Assembly (NCBI RefSeq): GCF_033110965.1
Contig: NZ_CP137003.1
Span: 682,001-746,000, forward strand
Origin: Raineyella sp. LH-20
Lineage (GTDB): Bacteria > Actinomycetota > Actinomycetes > Propionibacteriales > Propionibacteriaceae
Direction: 5' to 3'
Length of the DNA stretch: 64,000 bases
The position numbers and the translations under genes were made by a program. The notes under the pieces were generated by a model that saw nothing but the letters and a program-made list of their open reading frames with translations, did no database searches and was not told the origin of the DNA. Of the stretch, positions 44,890 through 53,228 are shown piece after piece. The stretch's first letter is position 1. Each line of letters starts with the position of its first letter.

Positions 44890-46326
44890 ATGGTCATCAC
44901 CCAGCCGCAGAGCCGCGTCGCCCGCACCGGCTTCCAGAACATGACCGTACGGGCCTGGATCGTCACCGCCATGTTGGTGCTGTTCCAGATCGTCGCGTTC
45001 GCGGACAAGGCCGTGCTCGGCCTGGTCGCCGGCGACGCGATGGCCGACCTGGGTATCTCCCCGGTCCAGTTCGGCTTCATCGGCAGCGCGTTCTTCTTCC
45101 TCTACGCCGTCGTCTCGATCGTCACCGGCTTCCTCGCCAGCCGCTACTCGGTGAAATGGATCCTGCTCACCATGGGCGTGATCTGGGCGGTCATGCAGTT
45201 CCCGATGCTGGCCGGCGGCGGCGCCGCGGTGCTGCTGGTGAGCCGGATCGTCCTCGGCGGCGCCGAGGGACCGGCCACCGCGATGTCGCTGACCTCCGCC
45301 CACGGCTGGTTCCGCCCGCAGCACCGTGCCCTGCCGAGCAACCTGGTCGCCGCCGGCTCCACCCTCGGCCCGGTCGTCGCCGCTCCCGCACTGGCGGCGA
45401 TCATCGTCGCCGTCGGCTGGCGCTGGGCGTTCGGCGTCCTCGGTGTCGTCGGTCTGGTCTGGGTGGTCGCCTGGCTGTTCCTCGGCGCCGACGGACCGTA
45501 CGCCGGCACCCGCAAGGCCGACGCCGCGCCGGTGGCGGTCGAGCACGACACGCCGGAGACCGCCGCGGAGGAGGCCTTCGACGGCCGGATGGTCGACGTC
45601 GACAACCAGTTGCCGGTCCGCACCTGGGCCGCCCTGCTCAACCTGACCGTGCTGGCGGCCGTCGTCGGCGGCTTCTCCAACTTCTGGGTGCAGGGCTTCC
45701 TCACCACCTGGCTGCCGCAATACCTCAACGGCGTGGTCGGCCTGTCGATGAAGCAGGTCGGTGTCGTCACCACCTTCCCGTGGCTGATCGGTGCCGGTGT
45801 CCTGCTGCTGCTCGGCCTGATCGGCCAGACCCTGATGAAGCGCGGCCACAGCGTGCACCTGGCCATCTCGGTGCCGTTCGGCCTGGCCGCGATCGTCGCC
45901 GGTGCCGCGTTCCTCTCTGTGCCGCACGCCCACGGCGCGCTGGCCGTCGCCCTGCTGTCGATCGCCGGCGGCTGCAGCCTGGCCTACCCGATGACCGCCT
46001 CGGCGCTCGGCTACACCGTCGGTGCCAAGCAGCGGCCGATCCTGATGGCCACCCTCGGTGGCGTCGCCTCGGTCGGCGCGATCATCTCCCCGACCCTGGT
46101 CGGCTGGCTGATGGGCAGGGCCGGCTATGTCGCCGCGCCGAAGGGCAAGCCGATCCCTGCCGAGATGGTCGAGCACATGGCCACCGGCATCCATCAGGCC
46201 TTCACGGTGACCGGCATCGTCCTGCTGGTCGGCGGCGTGATGGCGGCGCTCTTCCTGCGGCCGGGCCGCACCGGTCGTCGCCTGCAGCGTGACCACCTGC
46301 GCCCGGAGGGCGCGCGGGTCATCTGA
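44890..46326 (+). CDS. MFS transporter, anion:cation symporter-like
   Basis: This is a 478-residue, 12-segment transporter. It has FADKAVLGLVAGDAMADLGI after segment 1, GFIGSAFFFLYAVVSIVTGF, RIVLGGAEGPATAMSLTSAH and a later FWVQGFLTTWLPQYL. The pattern fits the ACS group of aromatic and organic acid importers. Between the amidase and flavin reductase genes of the iac-like set, it probably brings in the aromatic acid. ATG 44890 follows AGGA. The 179-base divergent region before it (44711-44889) shows no obvious operator. Confidence 0.87.
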   Translation: MVITQPQSRVARTGFQNMTVRAWIVTAMLVLFQIVAFADKAVLGLVAGDAMADLGISPVQFGFIGSAFFFLYAVVSIVTGFLASRYSVKWILLTMGVIWAVMQFPMLAGGGAAVLLVSRIVLGGAEGPATAMSLTSAHGWFRPQHRALPSNLVAAGSTLGPVVAAPALAAIIVAVGWRWAFGVLGVVGLVWVVAWLFLGADGPYAGTRKADAAPVAVEHDTPETAAEEAFDGRMVDVDNQLPVRTWAALLNLTVLAAVVGGFSNFWVQGFLTTWLPQYLNGVVGLSMKQVGVVTTFPWLIGAGVLLLLGLIGQTLMKRGHSVHLAISVPFGLAAIVAGAAFLSVPHAHGALAVALLSIAGGCSLAYPMTASALGYTVGAKQRPILMATLGGVASVGAIISPTLVGWLMGRAGYVAAPKGKPIPAEMVEHMATGIHQAFTVTGIVLLVGGVMAALFLRPGRTGRRLQRDHLRPEGARVI

Positions 46327-46365
46327 CCCGTACGCCCAAGGACCCGAGATCCCTACGGAGCACCC

Positions 46366-47565
46366 ATGACCGAGACCGCCGTGACCATCGACGACCGACT
46401 GTTCCGCGACGTGATGGGCCACTACCCGACCGGGGTGGTCATCGTCACCGGCACCCATCCGGACGGTGAGCGCCTCGCCATGGTGGTGGGGACCTTCAGT
46501 TCCGTCTCGTTGCAGCCCGCGCTCGTCTCCTTCCTGCCGATGAAGACCTCGCGGACCTTCCAGCGGCTGCGGGAGTGCCCCTCGATGTGCCTCAACGTCC
46601 TCACCGGACGCCAGGAGCACGTCGGGCGGGCGATCGCCGGGCGGCGGGCGGACAAGTTCGCCGGCCTGGAGTGGCATCCCTCCCCGTCCGGCGACCCGAT
46701 CCTCGCCGGGTCGCTCGCCTGGATCGATGTCCGGCTCAAGGACACCATCGAGGCGGGCGACCACTGGATCGCCCTGTGCGAGGTGGTCGACCTGGCGGTC
46801 CACAGCCCGGAGGCGCCGTTGATCTTCTTCCAGGGCGGCTACGGCCGGTTCACCGTGCCGTCGCTGCTGGCCCGGATCGACGAGGAGATCATCGGTGCGG
46901 TGCACCAGGCCGAACGCGCCCGCGACCTGCTGGAGTCGATCGCGGTCCGGCACCACTGCGAGGCGTCACTGCTCACGGTGGTGAACGAGGACGAACTGGT
47001 GGTCCTCGCCTCCGCGGTGGCGCCGGGCATCGACCTCGCCGACGGGCTGGGCGTACGGGTGCCGATCGTCCCGCCGATCGCCGACGTCTGGGTGGCCGAG
47101 CAGCCTGCCGAGGTACAGGAGCGGTGGCTGGCGAAGGCCGTCACGTCCGAGGGCATGGTGGACGTCTTCCGCGACCGGCTGGCCTGGGCCGCCGAGCGCG
47201 GCTACCTGATGTCCTTCCTGCCGGCCGGCCGGCTCAACCCGTACGCCGAGGTGTCGCGGGCCACCCGGCGCTACGCCGCCGGTGACCTCACCCCAGCCGA
47301 GGAGCGCGACATCCGCCGCAGCATCGCCAGTTCCGAGGTCAGCTATCGGATGGTCGAGATCGACCCGGCCGGGACGTACGACGTCGGGATGGTCGTCGCC
47401 ACCGTCCACGATCCCGCGGGGCGGGCGGTCCGGATGCTGCGCCTGGGCCAGTTCCCACGGCAGGCCTCGGGGGCCGAGGTCGAGCGCCGGATCGCCGCGG
47501 TCACAGCCGGCGCGGCCGAGCTGGAGGGGCTGCTGTTCGACGCGGAGGCCGCCGGCGCGGCGTGA
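46366..47565 (+). CDS. iacG: Flavin reductase with fused IclR-type effector-like domain, IacG-like
   Basis: This is a 399-residue two-part protein. Residues about 1-165 are a flavin reductase domain (FRDVMGHYPTGVVIVTGTHPD, PALVSFLPMKTSRTFQRLRE, MCLNVLTGRQEHVG), which would supply reduced flavin to the iacA-like monooxygenase. From about 175 on, ESIAVRHHCEASLLTVVNED, GVRVPIVPPIADVW and RGYLMSFLPAGRLNP resemble the small-molecule-binding domain of IclR regulators, without a DNA-binding helix. Plain reductases of this family are about 160-190 residues, so the extension is large. It could make reductase activity respond to substrate. Confidence 0.82.
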   Translation: MTETAVTIDDRLFRDVMGHYPTGVVIVTGTHPDGERLAMVVGTFSSVSLQPALVSFLPMKTSRTFQRLRECPSMCLNVLTGRQEHVGRAIAGRRADKFAGLEWHPSPSGDPILAGSLAWIDVRLKDTIEAGDHWIALCEVVDLAVHSPEAPLIFFQGGYGRFTVPSLLARIDEEIIGAVHQAERARDLLESIAVRHHCEASLLTVVNEDELVVLASAVAPGIDLADGLGVRVPIVPPIADVWVAEQPAEVQERWLAKAVTSEGMVDVFRDRLAWAAERGYLMSFLPAGRLNPYAEVSRATRRYAAGDLTPAEERDIRRSIASSEVSYRMVEIDPAGTYDVGMVVATVHDPAGRAVRMLRLGQFPRQASGAEVERRIAAVTAGAAELEGLLFDAEAAGAA

Positions 47566-47595
47566 CGGAGGCGCGGCCCGACGCTGCCGGGGGCG

Positions 47596-48066
47596 TCACT
47601 CGTCGTCGCGGCGGGTCGGCCGGCGCGACCCCCAGGGTCCGCCGAGCATCATCGCCCCCGACGCCACCAGTCCGACGACGGTGCCGACGATCGCCGCGAC
47701 CAGCAGCACCCGGGTCAGCACGACCCAGTCGAAGCCGGTGTCGGCGAAGTGGAACGGGAAGACCTCCCAGATCCGGAACAACGCGATCATGCTGACGCCC
47801 GAGGTGGCGAGGCCGCCGAGGCCGCGCACCGGGCGGGAGTCCACCACCAGGTAGAGCAGGTTGGCGAGGAGCACCACACCAAGGGCGGCGTTGACCGAGC
47901 CGAGCACGAGGGAGGTCTCGGAGGTCAGGATCGGGACGACCCGCCAGCCCGGACTGACGTTCATCAGGTAGAGCAGCACCGCGACGACGAGGACGACACC
48001 GCCGTAGCCACCCCGGGAGGCCGGGGACGGGGCCGTACGTTGCGGCCGTTGACTGATCGTGGACAT
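47596..48066 (-). CDS. Four-segment membrane protein, unknown
   Basis: This is a 156-residue protein with a short basic N-terminus and four hydrophobic segments (about residues 22-40, 52-75, 84-96 and 114-140). It resembles small uncharacterised actinobacterial membrane proteins; I cannot name a family. It lies on the strand of the broken amidase gene, 9 bases downstream in orientation terms, and is convergent with the flavin reductase gene. Confidence 0.65.
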   Translation of the reverse strand: MSTISQRPQRTAPSPASRGGYGGVVLVVAVLLYLMNVSPGWRVVPILTSETSLVLGSVNAALGVVLLANLLYLVVDSRPVRGLGGLATSGVSMIALFRIWEVFPFHFADTGFDWVVLTRVLLVAAIVGTVVGLVASGAMMLGGPWGSRRPTRRDDE

Positions 48067-48075
48067 GGCACCCTC

Positions 48076-48717
48076 CTACGACGGGTACACCTCCAGCGTA
48101 GGAGCCGGCCCCGGACGGGTCAGCAGAGCCGCGAGACGACCGGCGACAGCGGCCATGTCGGCCTCGCGACCGGGCGGACCGATCACCTGGAGCCCCGGTC
48201 GGCCGGCCGCCACCCCGGTCACGGTGACTGCCGGGAATCCCAGCGCCTGCCAGGGGCGGCTGAGGTCCGGCGATCCGGTCGGGCCGACGATCACCCCGCC
48301 GTTCCGCAAGCGGTCACAGAGGTCGGACCGGGAGACGTCGCGCCGGATCCGCGCCTCGTGATACCGCTCCGGAGACACCGGTCCACCGGGTGCGACCGGT
48401 CCACCGGGTGCGGGGCGTCCGGGGGCGGCCTCGTACGCCATGATCACGGCGTGGTCACCGAGCAGGGTGCCGATGTGGTCGTCCCATTCCAGGGCTCTCA
48501 CCGGGGTCCCGTCGCCGGCCAATGCCTCGGCGGCGGCCTCCAGCATGCGTGCGGCCGCGGGGTCGACCGGCTCGGCCAGCCGGCCCGGCCGCCAGATGAG
48601 CACCGAGGGTGTGGCTGTCCGGTGCACGAGCACCTCCTCCGTTGTCGCGCGATCACCCGGCACGACCGGGGCCCGACGTCCGTCTCCGGGACGGTGTCCA
48701 CCCTTGCTCGGTGGCAT
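48076..48717 (-). pseudogene. Remnant of a second iacH-like amidase, C-terminal half
   Basis: Residues from about 35 onward (VLIWRPGRLAEPVDPAAARM, VRALEWDDHIGTLLGDHAVI, RIRRDVSRSDL, GGVIVGP, LSRPWQALGFPAVTV, LQVIGPPGREADMAAVAGRL) align along their length with the C-terminal half of the amidase at 43448-44710. The whole N-terminal half, with Lys, both serines and the Gly/Ser block, is absent, and a linker region is shortened. It cannot be an active amidase. It looks like a duplicated copy that lost its 5' part. Confidence 0.85.
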
Positions 48718-48863
48718 GACGACGGTGCAACGGTGGCGTTTCGCCCGGAACGTCGGCGCCGAACGGGGGAATCCGGGCGGATCCGACGGTGTCCGCGGAC
48801 GGCCGACCGTTCAGTCCACCGGCACGCGGCTTCGGCTGCTGCGGTCGGCGGACTCCGTCACCG

Positions 48864-49790
48864 TCACCACCGCGGACCGGGCCGGTACGGCGTGCCCGGC
48901 TCGTGCGGCGCGTCGTAGCGGGACAGCGGCTCGGGCCCGGCGAGCACCCGTCGCGCCACATGGAGGTAGCGGTTCGCGTCCGGTTCGACCCGCCAGCCGA
49001 CCAGCTGGATCTGGCCGCCGACGATCTCGATGCCGGTGATGTGGGCGGGGAAGGTGCAGCAGCCGGTGTTGAAGTAGGGCACCCCGTCGCGGGGGAACTT
49101 CTGCCGGTGGGTGTGCCCGCAGATCAGCGCGGTCTGGTGCTCCTGGATCCACTTGCGGTAGTTGCGCTCCACCTTGTGCCGCTTGAACATGTTGCGCACC
49201 GGGCTGGAGGGGCTGCGCACCCCGAAGGCATGCATGTACTTCCAGAACACCCGGAACGTCCACATCGTGAAGGGCCAGATCTGGTCGTTGGCGACGTCAC
49301 CCTGGTGGCCGTGGACGACGAGGATCTCCTGGCCGGTGTCGCGGTGGCGCAGCACCAGTGAACCGATCGGCCGCAGTCCCGGCATGAACGGGGTGGGCCG
49401 GCCGAGGTCGTCAGGGATGGTGTCGAAGCAGGCCCGGGCGAACCGCGGGTCGCGCAGCTGGATGTTGTGGTTGCCGTAGAGGTAGATCAGCCGGTCGTCG
49501 TCGAAGAACCGCTTCAGCCGCCGGTACGGCGACCCGTTGGCCCACAGGATGTGCTTGAACTCACGGTTCTCCCACAACTCGTCGCCGTCACCGACCTCGA
49601 CGTAGGTGTAGCCCTCGGCGTGGTACCACTCCAGGGCGCCGATGTAGATGTTCTTGTTTTTCAGGAACTCGTCGGCCATGCTGCCGTCGCCACGGTGGAC
49701 GTCGCTGAGGAAGACATAGCGCGCGTCGTCGTCGAACTCCTCGATGCGGGCCCGCCGGTAAGCCTCGGTCAGCCGCTTCATCGTCTGCAT
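48864..49790 (-). CDS. Calcineurin-like metallophosphoesterase
   Basis: This is a 308-residue phosphoesterase with all five metal-site blocks: DVHRGD, VGDGDELWEN, YGNHNIQL, VVHGHQGDVAN and ICGHTHRQ. It resembles the UDP-2,3-diacylglucosamine hydrolase/DeoC-like metallophosphatase group, and the true substrate is unknown. No signal peptide is seen. It starts 170 bases from the toxin-antitoxin genes on the other strand. The region 48718-48863 downstream holds no gene. Confidence 0.88.
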   Translation of the reverse strand: MQTMKRLTEAYRRARIEEFDDDARYVFLSDVHRGDGSMADEFLKNKNIYIGALEWYHAEGYTYVEVGDGDELWENREFKHILWANGSPYRRLKRFFDDDRLIYLYGNHNIQLRDPRFARACFDTIPDDLGRPTPFMPGLRPIGSLVLRHRDTGQEILVVHGHQGDVANDQIWPFTMWTFRVFWKYMHAFGVRSPSSPVRNMFKRHKVERNYRKWIQEHQTALICGHTHRQKFPRDGVPYFNTGCCTFPAHITGIEIVGGQIQLVGWRVEPDANRYLHVARRVLAGPEPLSRYDAPHEPGTPYRPGPRW

Positions 49791-49880
49791 GCGGATCCCT
49801 CACAATCTCCGGTCCGGCCATCCACCAGCCTAAGCCTCGCGGGTCGGGTCTCGACAGCGGGCGTTGTGGGGTGAAGAGTA

Positions 49881-49944
49881 CAGATGACTACGATGTAGTC
49901 ATCTGCATGCAATGTAGCCGGATGTATTGTGATGTAGTTATCTG
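49881..49944. promoter_or_regulatory. Operator region of the toxin-antitoxin operon
   Basis: CAGATGACTAC (49881-49891) and GTAGTCATCTG (49895-49905) form a perfect 11-base dyad with a 3-base centre. A further half site GTAGTTATCTG (49934-49944) lies 39 bases on. The AT-rich block between them may hold the promoter. Ribbon-helix-helix antitoxins repress their own operons at such dyads. Confidence 0.75.
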
Positions 49945-49959
49945 TTGTCAGGAGACACG

Positions 49960-50187
49960 ATGTCAACGAGCGTACGCATTCCTGAGGAACTCGAACGGCG
50001 GATCGAAGCGCTCGCCGCCCGGACCCGGCGGTCCAAATCCTTCTACCTCCGTGAGGCCATCGAGCGCGGCCTGCCACAGGTCGAATGGGAGTATGACCTG
50101 GCGCAGCGCGCCGCCGATGTTCGCGCCGGTCGGGTGGCGACGGAGCCTCTGGACGAGGTGGTGCGCGAGCTTGACCTGGGCGATTGA
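49960..50187 (+). CDS. relB: Ribbon-helix-helix antitoxin (RelB/ParD-like)
   Basis: This is a 75-residue protein with a ribbon-helix-helix start (MSTSVRIPEELERRIEALAA, RRSKSFYLREAIERGL) and an acidic C-terminal tail that would wrap the toxin. The tail ends in RELDLGD. An AGGAGA ribosome site supports ATG 49960. It overlaps the toxin start by 17 bases. It neutralises the toxin and probably binds the dyad upstream. Confidence 0.88.
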   Translation: MSTSVRIPEELERRIEALAARTRRSKSFYLREAIERGLPQVEWEYDLAQRAADVRAGRVATEPLDEVVRELDLGD

Positions 50188-50443
50188 CCTGCACCCCGAC
50201 GCGGCGAAACAGCTGCGGCTCCTGGCGCGGCGCGACAAGCCGGCGGCCAGGCGCATCACCGACTTCCTGACCGGCGTCGGCGCCCTCGATGATCCGCGCT
50301 CACGTGGCAAGGCCCTCACCGGCACCTTGGCCGGGCTGTGGCGCTACCGCATCGGTGATTGGCGGGTCGTGGTCGACATCCAGGACAGCCGGCTCGTCAT
50401 CGTGGCCCTCGACATCGACCACCGGTCGCAGGTGTACCGCTGA
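50171..50443 (+). CDS. relE: RelE/ParE-superfamily toxin
   Basis: This is a 90-residue toxin of the RelE/ParE fold. The start is inferred as TTG 50171, which gives MTWAIDLHPDAAKQLRLLAR, the usual RelE beginning. The conserved GLWRYRIGDWRVVVDIQD and terminal HRSQVYR follow. In RelE members this protein cleaves mRNA on the ribosome; ParE members poison gyrase. The motif fits RelE better. Translation inside the antitoxin gene with a weak start keeps the toxin level low. Confidence 0.85.
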   Translation: MTWAIDLHPDAAKQLRLLARRDKPAARRITDFLTGVGALDDPRSRGKALTGTLAGLWRYRIGDWRVVVDIQDSRLVIVALDIDHRSQVYR

Positions 50444-50538
50444 CCGCAGCCGATCCCGCGGTGTCACCGCAACCTCCTAGACTGACGCCGGTCGGTCGCC
50501 ACCACGCGGCGACCACCGGCGTCGACACAGGGGGAAGT

Positions 50539-52362
50539 GTGGCCGAGCAGGATCCGACCGTCCTGGCATACGAACAGGACGTCAACACCGCGTACGTGGC
50601 AGATCTGACACGCCGCGCCGGCGGCTACGAGATCGACGACCGCACCCATTGGAGCCCACGGATCAGCGTCGGACCGTTGATCGGGCGGGTCCGGATGCGC
50701 TACGACGGCGACGAGGCGGACGACGAGTTCTACGTCGCCGAGACGGGCGCCGACCTCGACGGCATCGAGGTGATCAGTTGGGCGGCCCCCGCGGCGGCGT
50801 CCTTCTACGGCAAGAGGTACGGCGAGGAGTCCGGCCTCAAGATCCGCCGGCGTTTCGCCAAGGGGCCGCAGCACGCGATCGGGGCGTACGCGGACGAGTG
50901 GATCATCACCCCGGACGGGCCGGAGTTCAGCACGCCGGAGACATCCCGGACGACCGCCGGCCCCGTGGCCGGCGATCACGCGGCCGGCGACCCCGAAGGC
51001 ACCACCGAGAGCAGCGGTGCGCCCGGCGTCGTTGCGGGCACCGAGCAGGAGCTGCGGACACCCCGGACGTCGCTGAAGGCGCTGCTGCGTACGCTGCAGC
51101 CGGAGCAGTACGACCTGGTCGCCGCCTCCCCGACCGCCTCGCTCACCATCCAGGGCCATGCCGGCACCGGCAAGACCGTCGTCGCGACCCACCGGGCCGC
51201 TTGGCTCACCCACACCGACCGTCCCGACCCGCTGCGGCACGTCGCGCTGATCGGACCGACCGAGACCTGGGGCCGGCACATCCGCCCGGTGATCGACGAG
51301 CTCGCCACCCCGGGCTCGGTGACCATCACCTCGTTGCCGGAGGTGATGCGGGCGATCATCGGCGCCCCGGAACGTCGCGCCTCGAGCGACGACTATCTCG
51401 ATGCCTACTCCGCGCAGCTCGGCACCACGCTCGCCCGGATCGTCGACACGCAGCGGACGGCCGATCCCGGACTCACCCCGGCGCGGGCGTACGAGGTGTT
51501 CCTGCACACCAACAAGGTGTCCATCCCCACGGCGCGGCGCACCGAGTTCTTCGCCTGGCGCGACACCCTGCCACAGACCTACGACGGCGCCCTCGGCGAC
51601 CGGAAGCTGTGGCCCCTGCTGGCCTATCTCACCGTCCTGCTCACACCACAGTCGACGTACGACCATGTCATCGTCGACGAGGCACAGGACCTGCGGCCGC
51701 TGGAATGGCTGATCCTCAGCCATCTCAATGGCGGCGCCTGGACCCTGGTCGGCGACACCCACCAGCGGCGCACCAGTCACACCACCCGCGGCTGGAAGGA
51801 CATCCGCAAGCTCCTCGGCCTGTCCGCGTGGGACGAGGAGGTGTTGCTGGGCGGCTACCGCACCACCCGGTCGATCATCGACTTCGCCGCCTGTCTGCTG
51901 CCCGGGTCCGCCGGACATCGGGCGTACGACGTGCTCGGCGCCGGCGAGCCGCCGCTGATCCTCGACGCCAAGGCCCTCCGCCGGCCGGTCGAGGACCTCG
52001 CCATCGAGCAGGCCGAGCGGCTCTCGGCCGCCCATCCGAAGGGCACCATCGCGGTGATCAGCCCGCTGACCCGCGAGATCGCGGCGTACGCGCAGAAGAA
52101 GGACTGGGTCGAGGGCGCGGACCACTACTGGTCCAACGCTGCTCGGCGTCGGTTCACCTTGCTGACCTCGGAGGAGGCCCGCGGGCTGGAGTTCGACGCG
52201 GTCGTGGTCGTCGAACCGGCCGCCTTCAAGGCGCTGGCCGGCGACAACGGCCCGCTCTACACCGGGCTGACCCGGGCCAACCTCGAGTTGGTCATCATCC
52301 ACGCCCGGTCGTTGCCACCCGCGATGGCGATGCACCTGCGCAAGCATCCGAAAGGTCGATGA
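50539..52362 (+). CDS. HelD-like superfamily 1 ATPase
   Basis: This is a 607-residue UvrD-fold ATPase. Walker A is IQGHAGTGKTVVA (residues 206-213) and Walker B is VIVDEAQDLRPLEW. Late motifs include VGDTHQRRTSH, EEARGLEFDAVVV and YTGLTRA. The N-terminal part VGPLIGRVRMRYD and VISWAAPAAASFYGKRY resembles the start of HelD/HelR proteins, which bind RNA polymerase and free it from DNA or drugs. It is shorter than usual HelD (about 700-750), so a divergent role is likely. A GTG start with GGGGA upstream was chosen. It overlaps the ParA gene by 4 bases. Confidence 0.8.
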   Translation: MAEQDPTVLAYEQDVNTAYVADLTRRAGGYEIDDRTHWSPRISVGPLIGRVRMRYDGDEADDEFYVAETGADLDGIEVISWAAPAAASFYGKRYGEESGLKIRRRFAKGPQHAIGAYADEWIITPDGPEFSTPETSRTTAGPVAGDHAAGDPEGTTESSGAPGVVAGTEQELRTPRTSLKALLRTLQPEQYDLVAASPTASLTIQGHAGTGKTVVATHRAAWLTHTDRPDPLRHVALIGPTETWGRHIRPVIDELATPGSVTITSLPEVMRAIIGAPERRASSDDYLDAYSAQLGTTLARIVDTQRTADPGLTPARAYEVFLHTNKVSIPTARRTEFFAWRDTLPQTYDGALGDRKLWPLLAYLTVLLTPQSTYDHVIVDEAQDLRPLEWLILSHLNGGAWTLVGDTHQRRTSHTTRGWKDIRKLLGLSAWDEEVLLGGYRTTRSIIDFAACLLPGSAGHRAYDVLGAGEPPLILDAKALRRPVEDLAIEQAERLSAAHPKGTIAVISPLTREIAAYAQKKDWVEGADHYWSNAARRRFTLLTSEEARGLEFDAVVVVEPAAFKALAGDNGPLYTGLTRANLELVIIHARSLPPAMAMHLRKHPKGR

Positions 52363-53228
52363 GCATGACGCACATCATCTCGATCCTGAACATGAAGGGT
52401 GGGGTGGGCAAGACCACCACCACCGTGATGCTGGGCGAGTTCCTCGCCGGGGAGCACGGCAAGAAGGTGCTGTTGGTCGACATGGACCCGCAGATCAGCC
52501 TGTCCATCACCATGCTCGGGGAGCGGCAGTGGGGGCTGGTCAACGACGCGCAGCGGACGCTGGTGCCGATGTTCCGCGACGCTCTGGACGCCGGGCGCAG
52601 GGAGCGACGGTTCGACGTCTTCTCGGCGGTCCAGCGCAACGCCTCGAATGTGAAGGCGATCGCCGATGTGGACCTGCTGCCGTCGTCGTACGACGTGATC
52701 CCGCTGCAGCGCCACCTCGCGGTGATGAGCGTGGCCAAACGCGGCACGGTGAAGGCCTGGGACATCCTCGGCCCGGGCATCGCGCCGATCCTCGACGACT
52801 ACGACTATGTGCTGATCGACTGCCCGCCGAGCCTGGAGGTGATGACGATGAACGCACTGCGGATCTCCGAGGGCTACGTCATCCCGACGATCCCGGATGT
52901 GCTGTCGACGTACGGCATCCCGCTGATCCAGGAGCAGGTGATCGACTTCGCCGCCGAGGTGGGGATGACGCCGCCCGCCGAACTCGGCGTGATCGTCACC
53001 AAGCATCTGAAGAACTCCCCCGTGCACCGCGGGCAGCTCGCCCGCCTGCGCAACAGCCACAACGTCCCCGAGTTGCTGTCACCGTGGGTGCCGGAAACCA
53101 GCAAGATCGCCGGCGCGGCCGAGCACCAGCCGTACGCCACGCTGAAGACGAAGTACGGACAGGCGAACTTCCCGGCGCTGCTGGAGCTGTCCGAGGCGTT
53201 CCGGCAGCGGGTCGAGGAGGGCGAATGA
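52359..53228 (+). CDS. ParA/Soj-like ATPase
   Basis: This is a 289-residue deviant Walker ATPase with ISILNMKGGVGKTTTTVMLG (Walker A, residues 13-20), KVLLVDMDPQ, DYVLIDCPPSLEVMT and VIVTKHL. Such proteins form ATP-dependent gradients or dimers on DNA to move plasmids, chromosomes or protein arrays. No ParB gene or parS-like repeat lies beside it. The third gene, with two SAP-like modules, may be its DNA-binding partner. Both ends overlap neighbours by 4 bases, so the three genes work as a unit. Confidence 0.88.
   Translation: MSMTHIISILNMKGGVGKTTTTVMLGEFLAGEHGKKVLLVDMDPQISLSITMLGERQWGLVNDAQRTLVPMFRDALDAGRRERRFDVFSAVQRNASNVKAIADVDLLPSSYDVIPLQRHLAVMSVAKRGTVKAWDILGPGIAPILDDYDYVLIDCPPSLEVMTMNALRISEGYVIPTIPDVLSTYGIPLIQEQVIDFAAEVGMTPPAELGVIVTKHLKNSPVHRGQLARLRNSHNVPELLSPWVPETSKIAGAAEHQPYATLKTKYGQANFPALLELSEAFRQRVEEGE

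Noticed and set aside
50539-52362. Calling the first gene of the ParA operon a plain UvrD/Rep DNA helicase
   Set aside because: The N-terminal GPLIGRVRMRYD and SWAAPAAASFY parts look like the HelD family. Without a structure model I keep HelD-like, not HelD itself.
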